Shown piece after piece: positions 29,446 through 38,012 of a stretch of DNA of 64,000 nucleotides (position 1 is its first letter; each line of letters begins with the position of its first letter). Location: NCBI RefSeq assembly GCF_030323265.1, contig NZ_CP104992.1, forward strand, positions 4,005,501 to 4,069,500. The letters are read 5' to 3'. The position numbers and the translations under genes are program-made. This DNA is from Terrirhizobium terrae. Lineage in GTDB: Bacteria > Pseudomonadota > Alphaproteobacteria > Rhizobiales > Rhizobiaceae. The notes under the pieces were generated by a model, which saw nothing but the letters and a program-made list of their open reading frames with translations, made no database searches and was not told where the DNA came from.

Positions 29446-30423
29446 ATGATGAGACAGGATCCGTACGAAATTTTAGGCGTGAAGCGGGATGCCTCGCAGA
29501 AGGACATCCAGAGCGCTTTCCGCAAACTCGCCAAGAAGCACCACCCCGACCTCAACCCCGGTGACAAGAAGGCCGAGGATCTCTTCAAGGAGATTTCCGC
29601 AGCCAACGAAATCCTCGGTGACGAGGAGAAGCGCGGCCGTTTCGACCGTGGCGAAATCGACATCAACGGCACCGAGCGTGCGCCCTATCACCAACGGGAA
29701 TATGCCGGCGCCGGCATGGGCGAAGAGGTGTATTTTGACGAGGCCGACTTCGCCAGGCACTTCGGTGGTGGCCAGCAATTCGGCGCCGATCAGTTCGGCG
29801 GCTTCGAGGATATCTTCGCGAGCTTCATGTCGCGCCGCGGCGGCGGGGCTTCACAGTTCCATTCCCAGGCGGCATCCCAAGCAACGTCGAAGGGTGCCGA
29901 TGTGCATTACAGGATGGAGATCGACTTCCTCGACGCCATAAACGGCACGACCACCAGCGTTTCGCTGGCGCCGGGTGCCGGGTTGGACGTAAAGATCCCC
30001 GCCGGCACCAAGGACGGTCAGATCCTGCGCCTGCGCGGCAAGGGCGGCAAAGCGCCGGGCAACGTACCGGATGGCGACGCGCTGATCGAGGTCCACGTCA
30101 GGCCGCATTCATTCTTCGTCCGCGACGGCGACAACATCCGCGTCGAGGTGCCGATCACGATCCGCGAGGCCGTGCTCGGCGGCAAGGTGAAGGTTCCGAC
30201 GCCGACGGGATATGTAAACCTGACTCTGAAGTCCCATACCGATACCGGTACGGTGCTGCGTGTGAAGGGCAAGGGCGTGGCGAAAGCCGGTGGGACGCAT
30301 GGCGACCTGCTGGTCACGACCAGGATCGTGCTACCGGAAAGGCCGGATCTCGATCTCACCGCCTTCCTGGAAGCCTCTCCGGAAACGGCCGGCGGCGATC
30401 CGCGCAAGCATCTGGCCCTGTAA
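29446..30423 (+). CDS. DnaJ-like co-chaperone, CbpA type
   Basis: 325 residues. A J domain with HPD at residues 33-35 is followed by a glycine/phenylalanine-rich linker (FGGGQQFGADQFGGFEDIF) and the two C-terminal substrate-binding barrels (VSLAPGAGLDVKIPAG, LRLRGKGGKAPGNVPDGD, HPF-like HSFFVRDGDNIRVEVPI). There is no zinc-finger cluster, so it is a class B DnaJ. Such proteins deliver clients to DnaK and are often stress-induced. It lies in a regulatory block with an ECF sigma factor and receiver proteins, which fits a stress role. Confidence 0.92.
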   Translation: MMRQDPYEILGVKRDASQKDIQSAFRKLAKKHHPDLNPGDKKAEDLFKEISAANEILGDEEKRGRFDRGEIDINGTERAPYHQREYAGAGMGEEVYFDEADFARHFGGGQQFGADQFGGFEDIFASFMSRRGGGASQFHSQAASQATSKGADVHYRMEIDFLDAINGTTTSVSLAPGAGLDVKIPAGTKDGQILRLRGKGGKAPGNVPDGDALIEVHVRPHSFFVRDGDNIRVEVPITIREAVLGGKVKVPTPTGYVNLTLKSHTDTGTVLRVKGKGVAKAGGTHGDLLVTTRIVLPERPDLDLTAFLEASPETAGGDPRKHLAL

Positions 30424-30559
30424 CCCGGCCATCGGGAAATCTCCGAAATATCACAAGTTCAGAAACTGGTGACACTCCGGCGATAGATTAGCGATGACTT
30501 GAAATATACGGCCGGGGCGCCATCTTGCCCTGGCCCATGATTTGCGTTGAAATGGTGAA

Positions 30560-30949
30560 ATGTCCGAAGCTGAATTTCTGAACGACTGCCCGAATATCCT
30601 CCTTCTGGAAGACGACCTGCTCCTCGCCATGGATATGGAGGATCACCTCCTGAAGACCGGTCACAAGATCGTCGGGCCATTTGGACGCATAGCCGACGCC
30701 ATGGACGCAATTCCCCGTAACGATCTGGCAGGCGCGATTGTCGACCTCAATCTTCATGGCGAACTGTCTTTCCCCGTCATCGAAATGCTGCAGCAGCATT
30801 CGGTGCCGGTCATCGTATGCAGCGGTTACGCCGAAATTCCCGAGATAAAGGGACAGCTTGAAGGCATGGCCATGCTCTCCAAGCCGTGGAATGCCCAAAA
30901 GCTCGACCGGCTGATGCGCGAGACGTTCGGCGTTAAAAACAGCGCCTGA
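30560..30949 (+). CDS. Stand-alone response regulator receiver protein
   Basis: 129 residues, one receiver domain: NILLLEDDLLLAMDMEDHL with the acidic pocket, phospho-acceptor aspartate in GAIVDLNLHGE, VIVCSGYAE and the lysine in MLSKPWN. No output domain. Similar single-domain proteins in Rhizobiales work with HWE/HisKA2 histidine kinases, none of which is nearby. It follows the DnaJ-like gene by 136 bases and is convergent with the DUF2177 gene. Confidence 0.87.
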   Translation: MSEAEFLNDCPNILLLEDDLLLAMDMEDHLLKTGHKIVGPFGRIADAMDAIPRNDLAGAIVDLNLHGELSFPVIEMLQQHSVPVIVCSGYAEIPEIKGQLEGMAMLSKPWNAQKLDRLMRETFGVKNSA

Positions 30950-30974
30950 AACACGCCGCTGTATTCGCTCGCGA

Positions 30975-31382
30975 TCAGATCGAGCCGAATAGTTTCTGGG
31001 TCACGAAGTAACCTACGACCGCCGAAAACGAAGTGAGAACCGTGCCCCAAGCCATGTCTACGGCGCTGACGGCGGGCGACCAGTTCTTCAGCGTCGCCAG
31101 GTTGGTCATGTCGTAAGTCCCGTAGGCAATGAAACCGAGGATGGCGCCGGCGATCGCCGCTGTCGTCCAGTTGCCGGAGACCAATGCCGGCTGCACCGCG
31201 AAATAGACGATCCCCGCGACATAGAAGAGGTAAAAGACGCCGGCGGCGACGAAATTTGGCTGGTTGAGCAGCATGTCGCCCAGCCTGCTTTTGTAAAACC
31301 CGGTCGCAACAGTTCCGAGCCATAGGAAGTCCAACCCTAGGAAGGCGACGGTCGTAGCGACATAGGCGATTACATAGGTCAT
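30975..31382 (-). CDS. DUF2177 family membrane protein
   Basis: 135 residues with four hydrophobic spans; VAFLGLDFLWLGTVATGFYK and FIAYGTYDMTNLATLKNW match the DUF2177 family. Function is unknown. It begins 29 bases after the chrR stop on the same strand and so likely belongs to the rpoE-chrR operon. That links it to the same photo-oxidative stress response. Confidence 0.85.
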   Translation of the reverse strand: MTYVIAYVATTVAFLGLDFLWLGTVATGFYKSRLGDMLLNQPNFVAAGVFYLFYVAGIVYFAVQPALVSGNWTTAAIAGAILGFIAYGTYDMTNLATLKNWSPAVSAVDMAWGTVLTSFSAVVGYFVTQKLFGSI

Positions 31383-31411
31383 CGGCTCCTCCTGCGGGCG
31401 GGTTTGGAGAA

Positions 31412-32067
31412 CTAGATTTTCAATATCGGTTGGACGAGGCGGACGATCCAGCTCGAGAATTTCAGCGGCGCCTCGGTGACGGCAAGGCAGATGCAGTCCT
31501 CTCCCGGCGTTGCGGTGGGCGTATGCAGGAGGTCACCGTCGGCTTCCTCGATATCACCGCGGGCGAAAAGATCGTCCCCGTCGTGAAAACTTCCTGCCAG
31601 AACAAGCGTCAGCTCACGCCCCACATGGGTATGCTCCGGCACCGGCTTGCCGGCCGGGATGCGCAGCAGACGCACCTGTGTATCCTTGTCCTCTGTGTCG
31701 ATCAGGATCTGATAGGCGCCGCGCCCAAGTGCGCGCCACTTCAGCTCCGCCAGATCACCGCCGACATAGGAGCGAAGCGGCTCCGGAAGCACGGCGGTCG
31801 GCCGCTCCTGCACCGGGCTGGCCTTGATTTCCTCGGCCTTGAGGTCGATCGATCGCTGTTTGAAGCGTAACCACGCTTCGTCCTGGTCTCCGCTCTGCTC
31901 GGCCTTCTCCAGAAGCGCGCCCGCAGCCCCTCGATGGCTGCGAGCCGACGCCGACATTGAGGGCAAAGCGACAGGTGGCTCGCGACAGCGAGGCTCCAGC
32001 CTTCCGAAAGGCTGCCGGATGCGTACTCGATCAGGAAATCGTCGCTGAGGTGATGCTTGATGGTCAT
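31412..32067 (-). CDS. chrR: ChrR-type anti-sigma factor with cupin domain, frame broken once
   Basis: Joined product about 218 residues. The N-terminal zinc anti-sigma domain has H6, H31, C35 and C38 (ASHLSLCPQC), the same positions as the zinc ligands known in Rhodobacter ChrR. The C-terminal cupin has HTHVGRE and a later LLHTP histidine, matching the second metal site. It holds RpoE inactive until singlet oxygen or organic peroxide acts. One more G in the gene at the run 31927-31930 joins AIEG to AAGALLEKAEQ. The ATG overlaps the rpoE stop by 4 bases, so the pair is coupled. Confidence 0.9.
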
Positions 32068-32647
32068 AGCTGGCCGTCCAGTGCTGATCGCAGCTTTGCA
32101 AAGGCCAGGCGTATGCGTGACTTCACCGTTCCCAGAGGCACACCGAGATCGCGTGCAATCGCCGAATGCGACGCCTCCTCAAAAAAGCGCGGCGTAACAC
32201 ATCGACCTGCTCCTCGGGCAGGGTCGCCATCGCGCCGCGCAGCAACTGTGCCTCCTGCATCTGCTGGAAATCCTGGTCGGCACCGGCGACGTCGTCGGGT
32301 ACGAAGGCCGGATCGTTGACATCGAACGCCGGACGGCGGCGGCGGAACGCGTCGATCCTTATGTTTCGGGCGATCGTGTAGATCCAGGCCGATACATTGC
32401 CGCGCGCCGGATCGAACTGACTGGCCTTGTTCCACACGGCGGCCATGGTTTCCTGCATCAGCTCCTCGGCAGCCTGTCTGTCCCTGGTCTTTGCCGCCAT
32501 GAAAGTGCGGATACGCGGAGCATAGAAGCGGAATATTGCTTCGAATGCGTCGATATTCCTTTCCCGGCCCACGACTGCGAGCAGCCGAACCATCTCCTCC
32601 TGGGAGAGGTCGCCCGGCGCCAAGCCGTCGGTGGTTTTATTATTCAT
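32064..32647 (-). CDS. rpoE: ECF sigma factor of the RpoE/ChrR (ECF11) type, frame broken once
   Basis: Joined product about 194 residues. Region 2 shows AAEELMQETMAAVWNKASQF and WIYTIARNIRIDAFRRRRP; region 4 shows HSAIARDLGVPLGTVKSRIR. One more T in the gene, at the A6 run 32181-32186 on the plus strand, joins VDVLRRAFF to EEASHSAIARD. ChrR follows with an ATGA overlap. This sigma factor class answers singlet oxygen and activates its own operon, cyclopropane-type lipid modification genes and photoprotection genes. A matching promoter lies upstream at 32746-32775. The start at 32647 is the family-like one; ATGs further up are possible. Confidence 0.9.
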
Positions 32648-32745
32648 CCTGAACCCATGCGCTGCCCGTCTGGAAAACCTTGCGGCAACCATGGGTCTGT
32701 TGTGGCACGTCTCTACCGAGATAGGAATGGTCAGGTTCATGGCAA

Positions 32746-32775
32746 GCATTACGGCGGGCCTGAAAGAACGGATCA
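32746..32775 (-). promoter_or_regulatory. Candidate RpoE (ECF11) promoter of rpoE-chrR
   Basis: On the minus strand TGATCC (32775-32770) is followed after 18 bases by TAATGC (32751-32746). TGATCC-N18-TA is the -35/-10 pattern known for Rhodobacter RpoE. It would give a 5' leader of about 90 bases and autoregulation. Confidence 0.6.
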
Positions 32776-32808
32776 TGCGGCATTGAAAAAATTTCTGACC
32801 TTCAGCGA

Positions 32809-32838
32809 AGATCCGTTTCCTGCCCTATCTCGTATTGG
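32809..32838 (+). promoter_or_regulatory. Candidate RpoE promoter of the amine oxidase operon
   Basis: AGATCC (32809-32814), an 18-base spacer and TATTGG (32833-32838). The context CGAAGATCCG is the same as at the SDR promoter. It is back to back with the rpoE promoter, 33 bases apart. Confidence 0.55.
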
Positions 32839-32877
32839 ACTTCAGATGACGACGATACTGGGCGAGAGGATGCCGGA

Positions 32878-34230
32878 ATGAGAACGTTGACGCGTGACGC
32901 GAGACAGGATCAGGCGAGGGTCGCAGTCATCGGCTCCGGCATAGCCGGCCTGTCGGCGGCATGGCTTCTGTCGAAGAGCCGCGACGTGACGCTCTACGAA
33001 AACTCCCCCGGCTCGGCGGCCACGCCCATACCGTGAATGTCGAAATGAACGGCCGAAGCATCGCCGTCGATACCGGCTTCATCGTATATAATGACGTGAA
33101 CTATCCCAATCTGGTTGCGATGTTCGAGCACCTGAACGTGCCGACGATCGCCTCGGACATGTCCTTCGCGGCATCGATGGACAATGGCGATTTCGAATAT
33201 AGCGGTACCGGCCTCGCCGGCCTGCTCGGCCAGAAACGAAACGTCCTGCGCCCACGCTTCTGGACCATGCTGAAGGACGTCTTCCGTTTCTACAAGCACG
33301 CTCCGACCCTGCTCGGCCGGCCGGAGTTCGAGGACGTGACGCTCGGCGGCTATCTCGATCAGGCGGGCTATTCCGAGCCCTTCATCAACGATCACCTGAT
33401 GCCCATGGGCGCCGCGATCTGGTCCACGACGGCGCGGGACATGCACGACTATCCGCTGCAGGCCTTCCTGCGCTTCTTCGTCAATCACGGACTGCTGCTG
33501 CTCTCGGGCCGTCCGCAATGGCGCACGGTCGATGGCGGCAGCCGGGAATATGTGGCGCGTCTTGCCGCCGATTTTTCCGGAGCGATCAGGCTCGACACGC
33601 CGGTTGCCTCGATCCGCCGCGCCGCAAACGGCGTCGTCGTCACCGATGCAACTGGCCAGTCGGACCTTTTCGATGATGTGGTGATTGCGGCCCATGCCGA
33701 TGAGGCGCTTGCCATGCTGTCCGATGCGGACGAACAGGAGCGACAGCTGCTCGGCGCATTCGGCTATACGGAAAACCAGGCCGTATTGCATAGCGATGTG
33801 GCGCTGATGCCCAAACGCAAGCAGATCTGGTCGAGCTGGAATTATCTCGGCGGCGGCAAGTCCGGTGAGCAGCCTCTCTGCGTCACCTACTGGATGAACC
33901 GCCTGCAGAAGCTCGACACGCCCTCCCCGCTTTTCGTCACCCTGAACCCCAACCGCGAACCCGATCCTGCAAAGGTCCACGGCATCTATAACTACACCCA
34001 TCCCCGTTTCGATAGCGCCGCACTGAAGGCACAGAAGGAGCTGTGGGACCTGCAGGGCAGAAACCACACATGGTTCTGCGGCGCCTATTTCGGCAGCGGC
34101 TTCCATGAGGACGGCCTACAATCGGGGCTCGCCGTCGCTGAGGCACTGGGCAGTCTGCGCCGCCCGTGGAATGTCGAGAACAGAATCCGGCCGGATCCCG
34201 ATAACTCCTTTCCGGGAAGCGGCCGAATGA
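32878..34230 (+). CDS. FAD-dependent amine oxidase-like protein, frame broken twice
   Basis: Joined product about 450 residues. The N-terminal dinucleotide fold VAVIGSGIAGLSAAWLLSKS continues as LGGHAHTVNVEMNGRSIAVD and FIVYNDVNYPNLV, typical of the NAD(P)/FAD-binding proteins beside CFA synthase genes. One A added at the A4 run 32999-33002 joins YEK to LPRLGGHAHTV. Near 34182 removing one A gives VENESGRIPITPF and a TGA that overlaps the next ATG by 4 bases. In Rhodobacter the homologue belongs to the RpoE regulon with DUF1365 and cfaA; its substrate is not established. Confidence 0.85.
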
Positions 34231-35038
34231 CGGCAAGCGCTTCCCCCTCACCTCAAGCATCTACGCCGGCGACGTCGTCCATACCCGGTTGCGCCCGAAA
34301 CAGCACAGCCTGCGCTACAGCGTCTTCTCGCTTCTGCTCGACCTCGACGAACTCTCGGCGCTGGACAAGGGGCTTCGCCTGTTCTCCGTCAATCGCCGCG
34401 GCCTGTTCAGCTTCTGGGAAAAAGATCACGGTGAGGGATCGGAAAACGGCCTGCGGATTTGGGTCGACAGCCAGCTGGAAAGCGCCGGGATCGGCACCGA
34501 CGGCCTGCGGATCAGGGTCCTCTGCTACCCGCGCATCTTCGGTTACGTCTTCAATCCGCTGACGGTCTATTTCTGCTACGGCGCGGACGATGCGCTTCGC
34601 GCCGTGATCTACGAAGTCTGTAACACTTTCCACGAGCGGCGTGCCTATATCATCCGGGCCGGCAGCGATCATGACGGCGACATCAGCCATTCCTGCGACA
34701 AGGAACTCTACGTTTCGCCATTCGTGCCGATGGACTGCCGATACGATTTCACCGTCCGGGTGCCGGCCGACAGGGTGCGGATCGCGATCAAGGAATCCGA
34801 TCACGACGGCATGCTGCTCTACGCCATGTTCCAGGGCAGCCAGCAGCCCCTCACCGATCGCGGCTTGGCGCGCGCCTTCCTCCGATATCCGTTGATGACG
34901 CTGAAGGTGACGGCTGCGATCCACTGGGAGGCCCTTCACCTCTGGCTGAAGCGCGTTCCCATCCACCGCCACACGAAAGCCGCCCATCCCCGCGCCACAA
35001 CGATCGTTGCCAATCCCCACGGTACGGAGACCCCCTGA
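34227..35038 (+). CDS. DUF1365 family protein, frame broken once
   Basis: Joined product about 270 residues starting MTASASPLTSSIYAGDVVHT after one C is added to the C5 run 34243-34247. Family signatures are LRPKQHSLRYSVFSLLLDLD, PRIFGYVFNPLTVYFCY and EVCNTFHERRAYI. DUF1365 genes nearly always neighbour CFA-type methyltransferases and flavin amine oxidases, so a role in modified fatty acid synthesis is inferred. Its ATG overlaps the upstream stop and its own TGA shares one base with the next ATG, a tightly coupled three-gene operon. Confidence 0.88.
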
Positions 35039-36249
35039 TGTCGGATATCGACAACAACATGCAGATGCCCCTGCCGTCCTTTTCGCTCTCCGAGCGGATC
35101 GTCTGCCGCTGGGCGCAGAAGCTCGCTTACGGCCAGCTGACGCTGCGGTTTCCGAGTGGACGTGAGATCCGCGTAGCTGGCGAGCAAAGCGGCCCGACGG
35201 CATCGATCCAGTTCAGGTCGATGCGCCCCTTGCGCCGGCTGATGAGCGGCGGCAGCCTCGGCTTCGCCACGTCCTATCTCGAAGGTGAATGGGAAACACC
35301 CGATCTCGGCGATGTCATGGATCTCGCCATTGCCAACGAAGCGCGCTGGGCGGGGATCATGGCGGCGAGCCTGATCGCAGCAATCGTCGCCCGGCTACGC
35401 CACCGGCTGAACCGCAATTCCAAGGCCGGCAGCCGCCGCAACATCGCCTTCCATTACGATCTCGGCAATGAGTTCTATCGGCTGTGGCTCGACGAAACGA
35501 TGACCTATTCCTCTGCTCTGTTCAAAGATCCGCGCCAAAACCTCGCCGACGCGCAGACCGCCAAATACCGCCGCATCATCGACGAGCTGAAAATCTCCAA
35601 GGATGATCATGTGCTGGAGATCGGCTGCGGCTGGGGCGGTTTTGCAGAGGAAGCGATCCGCGCCACCGGTTGCCGCGTGACATGTCTCACCCTGTCGAAG
35701 GAACAGGCCGCTTTCGCCAAGGACCGACTGGAGCGCGCCGGCCTCGCGGACCATGCCGATATCCGCCTGGAGGATTATCGCGACTGCGAGGGCACGTTCA
35801 GCAAGATCGTCTCGATCGAGATGTTCGAAGCCGTCGGCGAGGAAAACTGGCCGACCTATTTCGACCGCGTGAAATCTCTGCTCGCGCCGCAAGGCCAGGC
35901 GATGATCCAGGTGATCTCGATCGCCGAGGAACGCTTCGCCCATTATCGCAAGCATGCCGACTTCATCCAGGCCTACATCTTCCCGGGCGGCATGCTGCCG
36001 AGCATATCGGCCTTCGAGCGATCCGCGACCTCGGCCAGCCTTTCGGTCGAGGACCGCTTCTGCTTCGGCCGTGACTACGAACGCACGCTGCTTCTGTGGG
36101 ACAAGGCTTTCCGTGCCAACTGGCAGAGGATCGCGCCGCATGGCTTCGACGAGCGCTTCTCGCGCATGTGGCACTATTACCTGCAATATTGCGCCGCCGG
36201 CTTCCGTACCGGTCGCCTCGACGTCGTCCACTTCCGGCTGGCCAAGTAG
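35038..36249 (+). CDS. Cyclopropane-fatty-acyl-phospholipid synthase family methyltransferase
   Basis: 403 residues. The AdoMet motif VLEIGCGWGG is at residues 192-201; FHYDLGNEFYRLWLDETMTY and FIQAYIFPGGMLPS are CFA synthase signatures. The enzyme adds a methyl or methylene group to unsaturated acyl chains in membrane lipids. In Rhodobacter the linked gene is induced by singlet oxygen and some relatives make furan fatty acids with partner genes, so cyclopropane formation is not certain here. It is the third gene of the amine oxidase-DUF1365 operon. It is intact. Confidence 0.92.
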   Translation: MSDIDNNMQMPLPSFSLSERIVCRWAQKLAYGQLTLRFPSGREIRVAGEQSGPTASIQFRSMRPLRRLMSGGSLGFATSYLEGEWETPDLGDVMDLAIANEARWAGIMAASLIAAIVARLRHRLNRNSKAGSRRNIAFHYDLGNEFYRLWLDETMTYSSALFKDPRQNLADAQTAKYRRIIDELKISKDDHVLEIGCGWGGFAEEAIRATGCRVTCLTLSKEQAAFAKDRLERAGLADHADIRLEDYRDCEGTFSKIVSIEMFEAVGEENWPTYFDRVKSLLAPQGQAMIQVISIAEERFAHYRKHADFIQAYIFPGGMLPSISAFERSATSASLSVEDRFCFGRDYERTLLLWDKAFRANWQRIAPHGFDERFSRMWHYYLQYCAAGFRTGRLDVVHFRLAK

Positions 36250-36254
36250 CGCGA

Positions 36255-37022
36255 CTAGTCTTCGCGCAGCATCCGGCGGGTGATCGGCAGGCTCAGCGCA
36301 TAGGGCAATGCCCGCAGGAGCTTCATCGCGATCGCCATCTGCCACGGAAAGACGATCTCGAACCTGCTGCTCTCGAGCCCGGAAACGATGGCGTCGGCCG
36401 CCTTCTCCTGGCTGATCAGGAAGGGCATCGGAAAATCGTTCTTCTTTGTCAGCGGCGTATCGACGAAGCCTGGGCTGATGAGCTGCAGCTTCACCCCTTC
36501 CCGCTCGAGCTGCGGCCGCAGCGCTTCACAGAGATTGATCAGCGCAGCCTTGGTCGCCCCATAGAAGCCGCCGCCCGGCAGGCCGATATAACCGGCCACC
36601 GAGGCGATGACCGCGATCTGACCCGACCCGCGCCGCATCATAGGCTCGATGATCGCCTGCAGGCTGTTGCCCGTGCCCGTGACGTTGAGATTGACCATCT
36701 CGGCAAGCACGGAGGCGTCGAATGTCCTGGCACTTTCCCGCTTGTAGCTGCCGGCCGAAAACAGCGCGAGATCGATCGGCCCGAGCGCCTGCTCGATCGA
36801 CCGGACCGTCTCGGTGACGGCTTTTCCGTCCGTGACGTCGAGTGGATAGGCATGGATGGAGCCCGGCCGTTCTGTAGCCAGCGCAGTGAGCTTGTCAGCC
36901 GAGCGGGCACTTGCCGCTACCTGCCAGCCACCATCGGCGAGCTTCAATGCGACCGCGCGACCTATGCCTGAACTCGCCCCGGTCACCCAGGCGATTTTCC
37001 GTTCGGCTGTTCCGTTGTTCAT
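36255..37022 (-). CDS. Short-chain dehydrogenase/reductase
   Basis: 255 residues. The cofactor motif TGASSGIG sits near residues 14-21 and the active-site YGATK near residues 150-154, with the serine in ASVAGYIG. The start at 37022 has GGAGA 6 bases upstream; the longer open frame is not family-like. It converges on the CFA synthase gene with a 5-base gap. SDR genes occur in the RpoE regulon of Rhodobacter too, and a promoter of the same type lies upstream here. Substrate unknown. Confidence 0.88.
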   Translation of the reverse strand: MNNGTAERKIAWVTGASSGIGRAVALKLADGGWQVAASARSADKLTALATERPGSIHAYPLDVTDGKAVTETVRSIEQALGPIDLALFSAGSYKRESARTFDASVLAEMVNLNVTGTGNSLQAIIEPMMRRGSGQIAVIASVAGYIGLPGGGFYGATKAALINLCEALRPQLEREGVKLQLISPGFVDTPLTKKNDFPMPFLISQEKAADAIVSGLESSRFEIVFPWQMAIAMKLLRALPYALSLPITRRMLRED

Positions 37023-37045
37023 GAAGCTCTCCATCCTGCTATCCC

Positions 37046-37075
37046 TGATTACGCAGGATGGAGGCAATCGGATCT
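37046..37075 (-). promoter_or_regulatory. Candidate RpoE promoter of the SDR gene
   Basis: On the minus strand AGATCC (37075-37070), an 18-base spacer and TAATCA (37051-37046). The flanking CGAAGATCCG equals the amine oxidase promoter. It lies 24 bases before the SDR start. Confidence 0.55.
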
Positions 37076-37095
37076 TCGCTCCCGGAAAACCTATG

Positions 37096-37821
37096 TCACT
37101 TGACGGGGACGGCATCCTTCGGTTCGCGCGAAATAAAGCGTCGTGCGATGAGCCAGCATCCCGCCGCCCAGACGGCACCGGCGCACCATCCGCCCAGAAC
37201 GTCGGTCGGATAATGGACACCGAGATAGATGCGCGACAGGCCGATGATGAGCGTCAGGAAAATGCCCGTCGCCATCAGGAAGATCCGTGTCGAGCGATAT
37301 TGTTCGGCGCGCGACAAGATCGCGGCAAGCGTCAGATAGGTGACGGCCGACAGCATCGCATGGCCGCTCGGAAAGCTGAGATCACTGACATCCACCAGAT
37401 GCGGCACGATATCCGGCCGCGGCCGCCCGACACCCAGCTTCAGCGCGTTGCTGATCAGCCATCCGCCCAGCACGGAGAAGAACATGAAAGCCGCGATCGC
37501 CCGTTGGCGCGAAAGCAGCAGATAGAGGGTCGCCAGAATGGTCATCAGCGACAGCACCGTCACACCGCCGAGCGCCGTGATGTCGTCCACCGCATGGGTC
37601 ACCCAATAGGGTGCGACTGGAATGGCAAGATCGGTCGCCTGCCGCAGGCTGAGAAGTATCTTTTCGTCGAATGCATGGGTTTCGCCTTCGAGCACTTCAC
37701 CCGTCAGCATCAGGAAGGCGAGTATGCCACCGGCGATCGCAGCGAAGGTAATGAGGCCGATGGGCTCGAATGTCACGAACCGGTCGATGATCCCCTGACG
37801 GACGCGCTGATGGAATGGCAT
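37096..37821 (-). CDS. PAP2 superfamily membrane phosphatase
   Basis: 241 residues, about six hydrophobic spans, and all three PAP2 motifs: KLGVGRPRP, FPSGH and SRIYLGVHYPTD. Such enzymes remove phosphate from lipids such as phosphatidate or undecaprenyl pyrophosphate at the outer face of the inner membrane. It lies upstream of the SDR gene on the same strand, with the SDR promoter inside the 73-base gap, so it is probably not itself under RpoE. Substrate unknown. Confidence 0.88.
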   Translation of the reverse strand: MPFHQRVRQGIIDRFVTFEPIGLITFAAIAGGILAFLMLTGEVLEGETHAFDEKILLSLRQATDLAIPVAPYWVTHAVDDITALGGVTVLSLMTILATLYLLLSRQRAIAAFMFFSVLGGWLISNALKLGVGRPRPDIVPHLVDVSDLSFPSGHAMLSAVTYLTLAAILSRAEQYRSTRIFLMATGIFLTLIIGLSRIYLGVHYPTDVLGGWCAGAVWAAGCWLIARRFISREPKDAVPVK

Positions 37822-38012
37822 GCTCTCTCACGTGATTGATGACGATGGGGAGTAGATAGGAAGAAGGCGCGGTCTCACAAGAATTGTACAAGCCTCAAAT
37901 CACCGTTGGGATGAAGATTTTCGCCAACTTCGCAGTTGCAGCAAGTCTATTGGAACCTTAGCCGGCGATCCGGCGTTTCATCGCGTCCCCAGCAAATCTT
38001 GAGAGGCATGTC

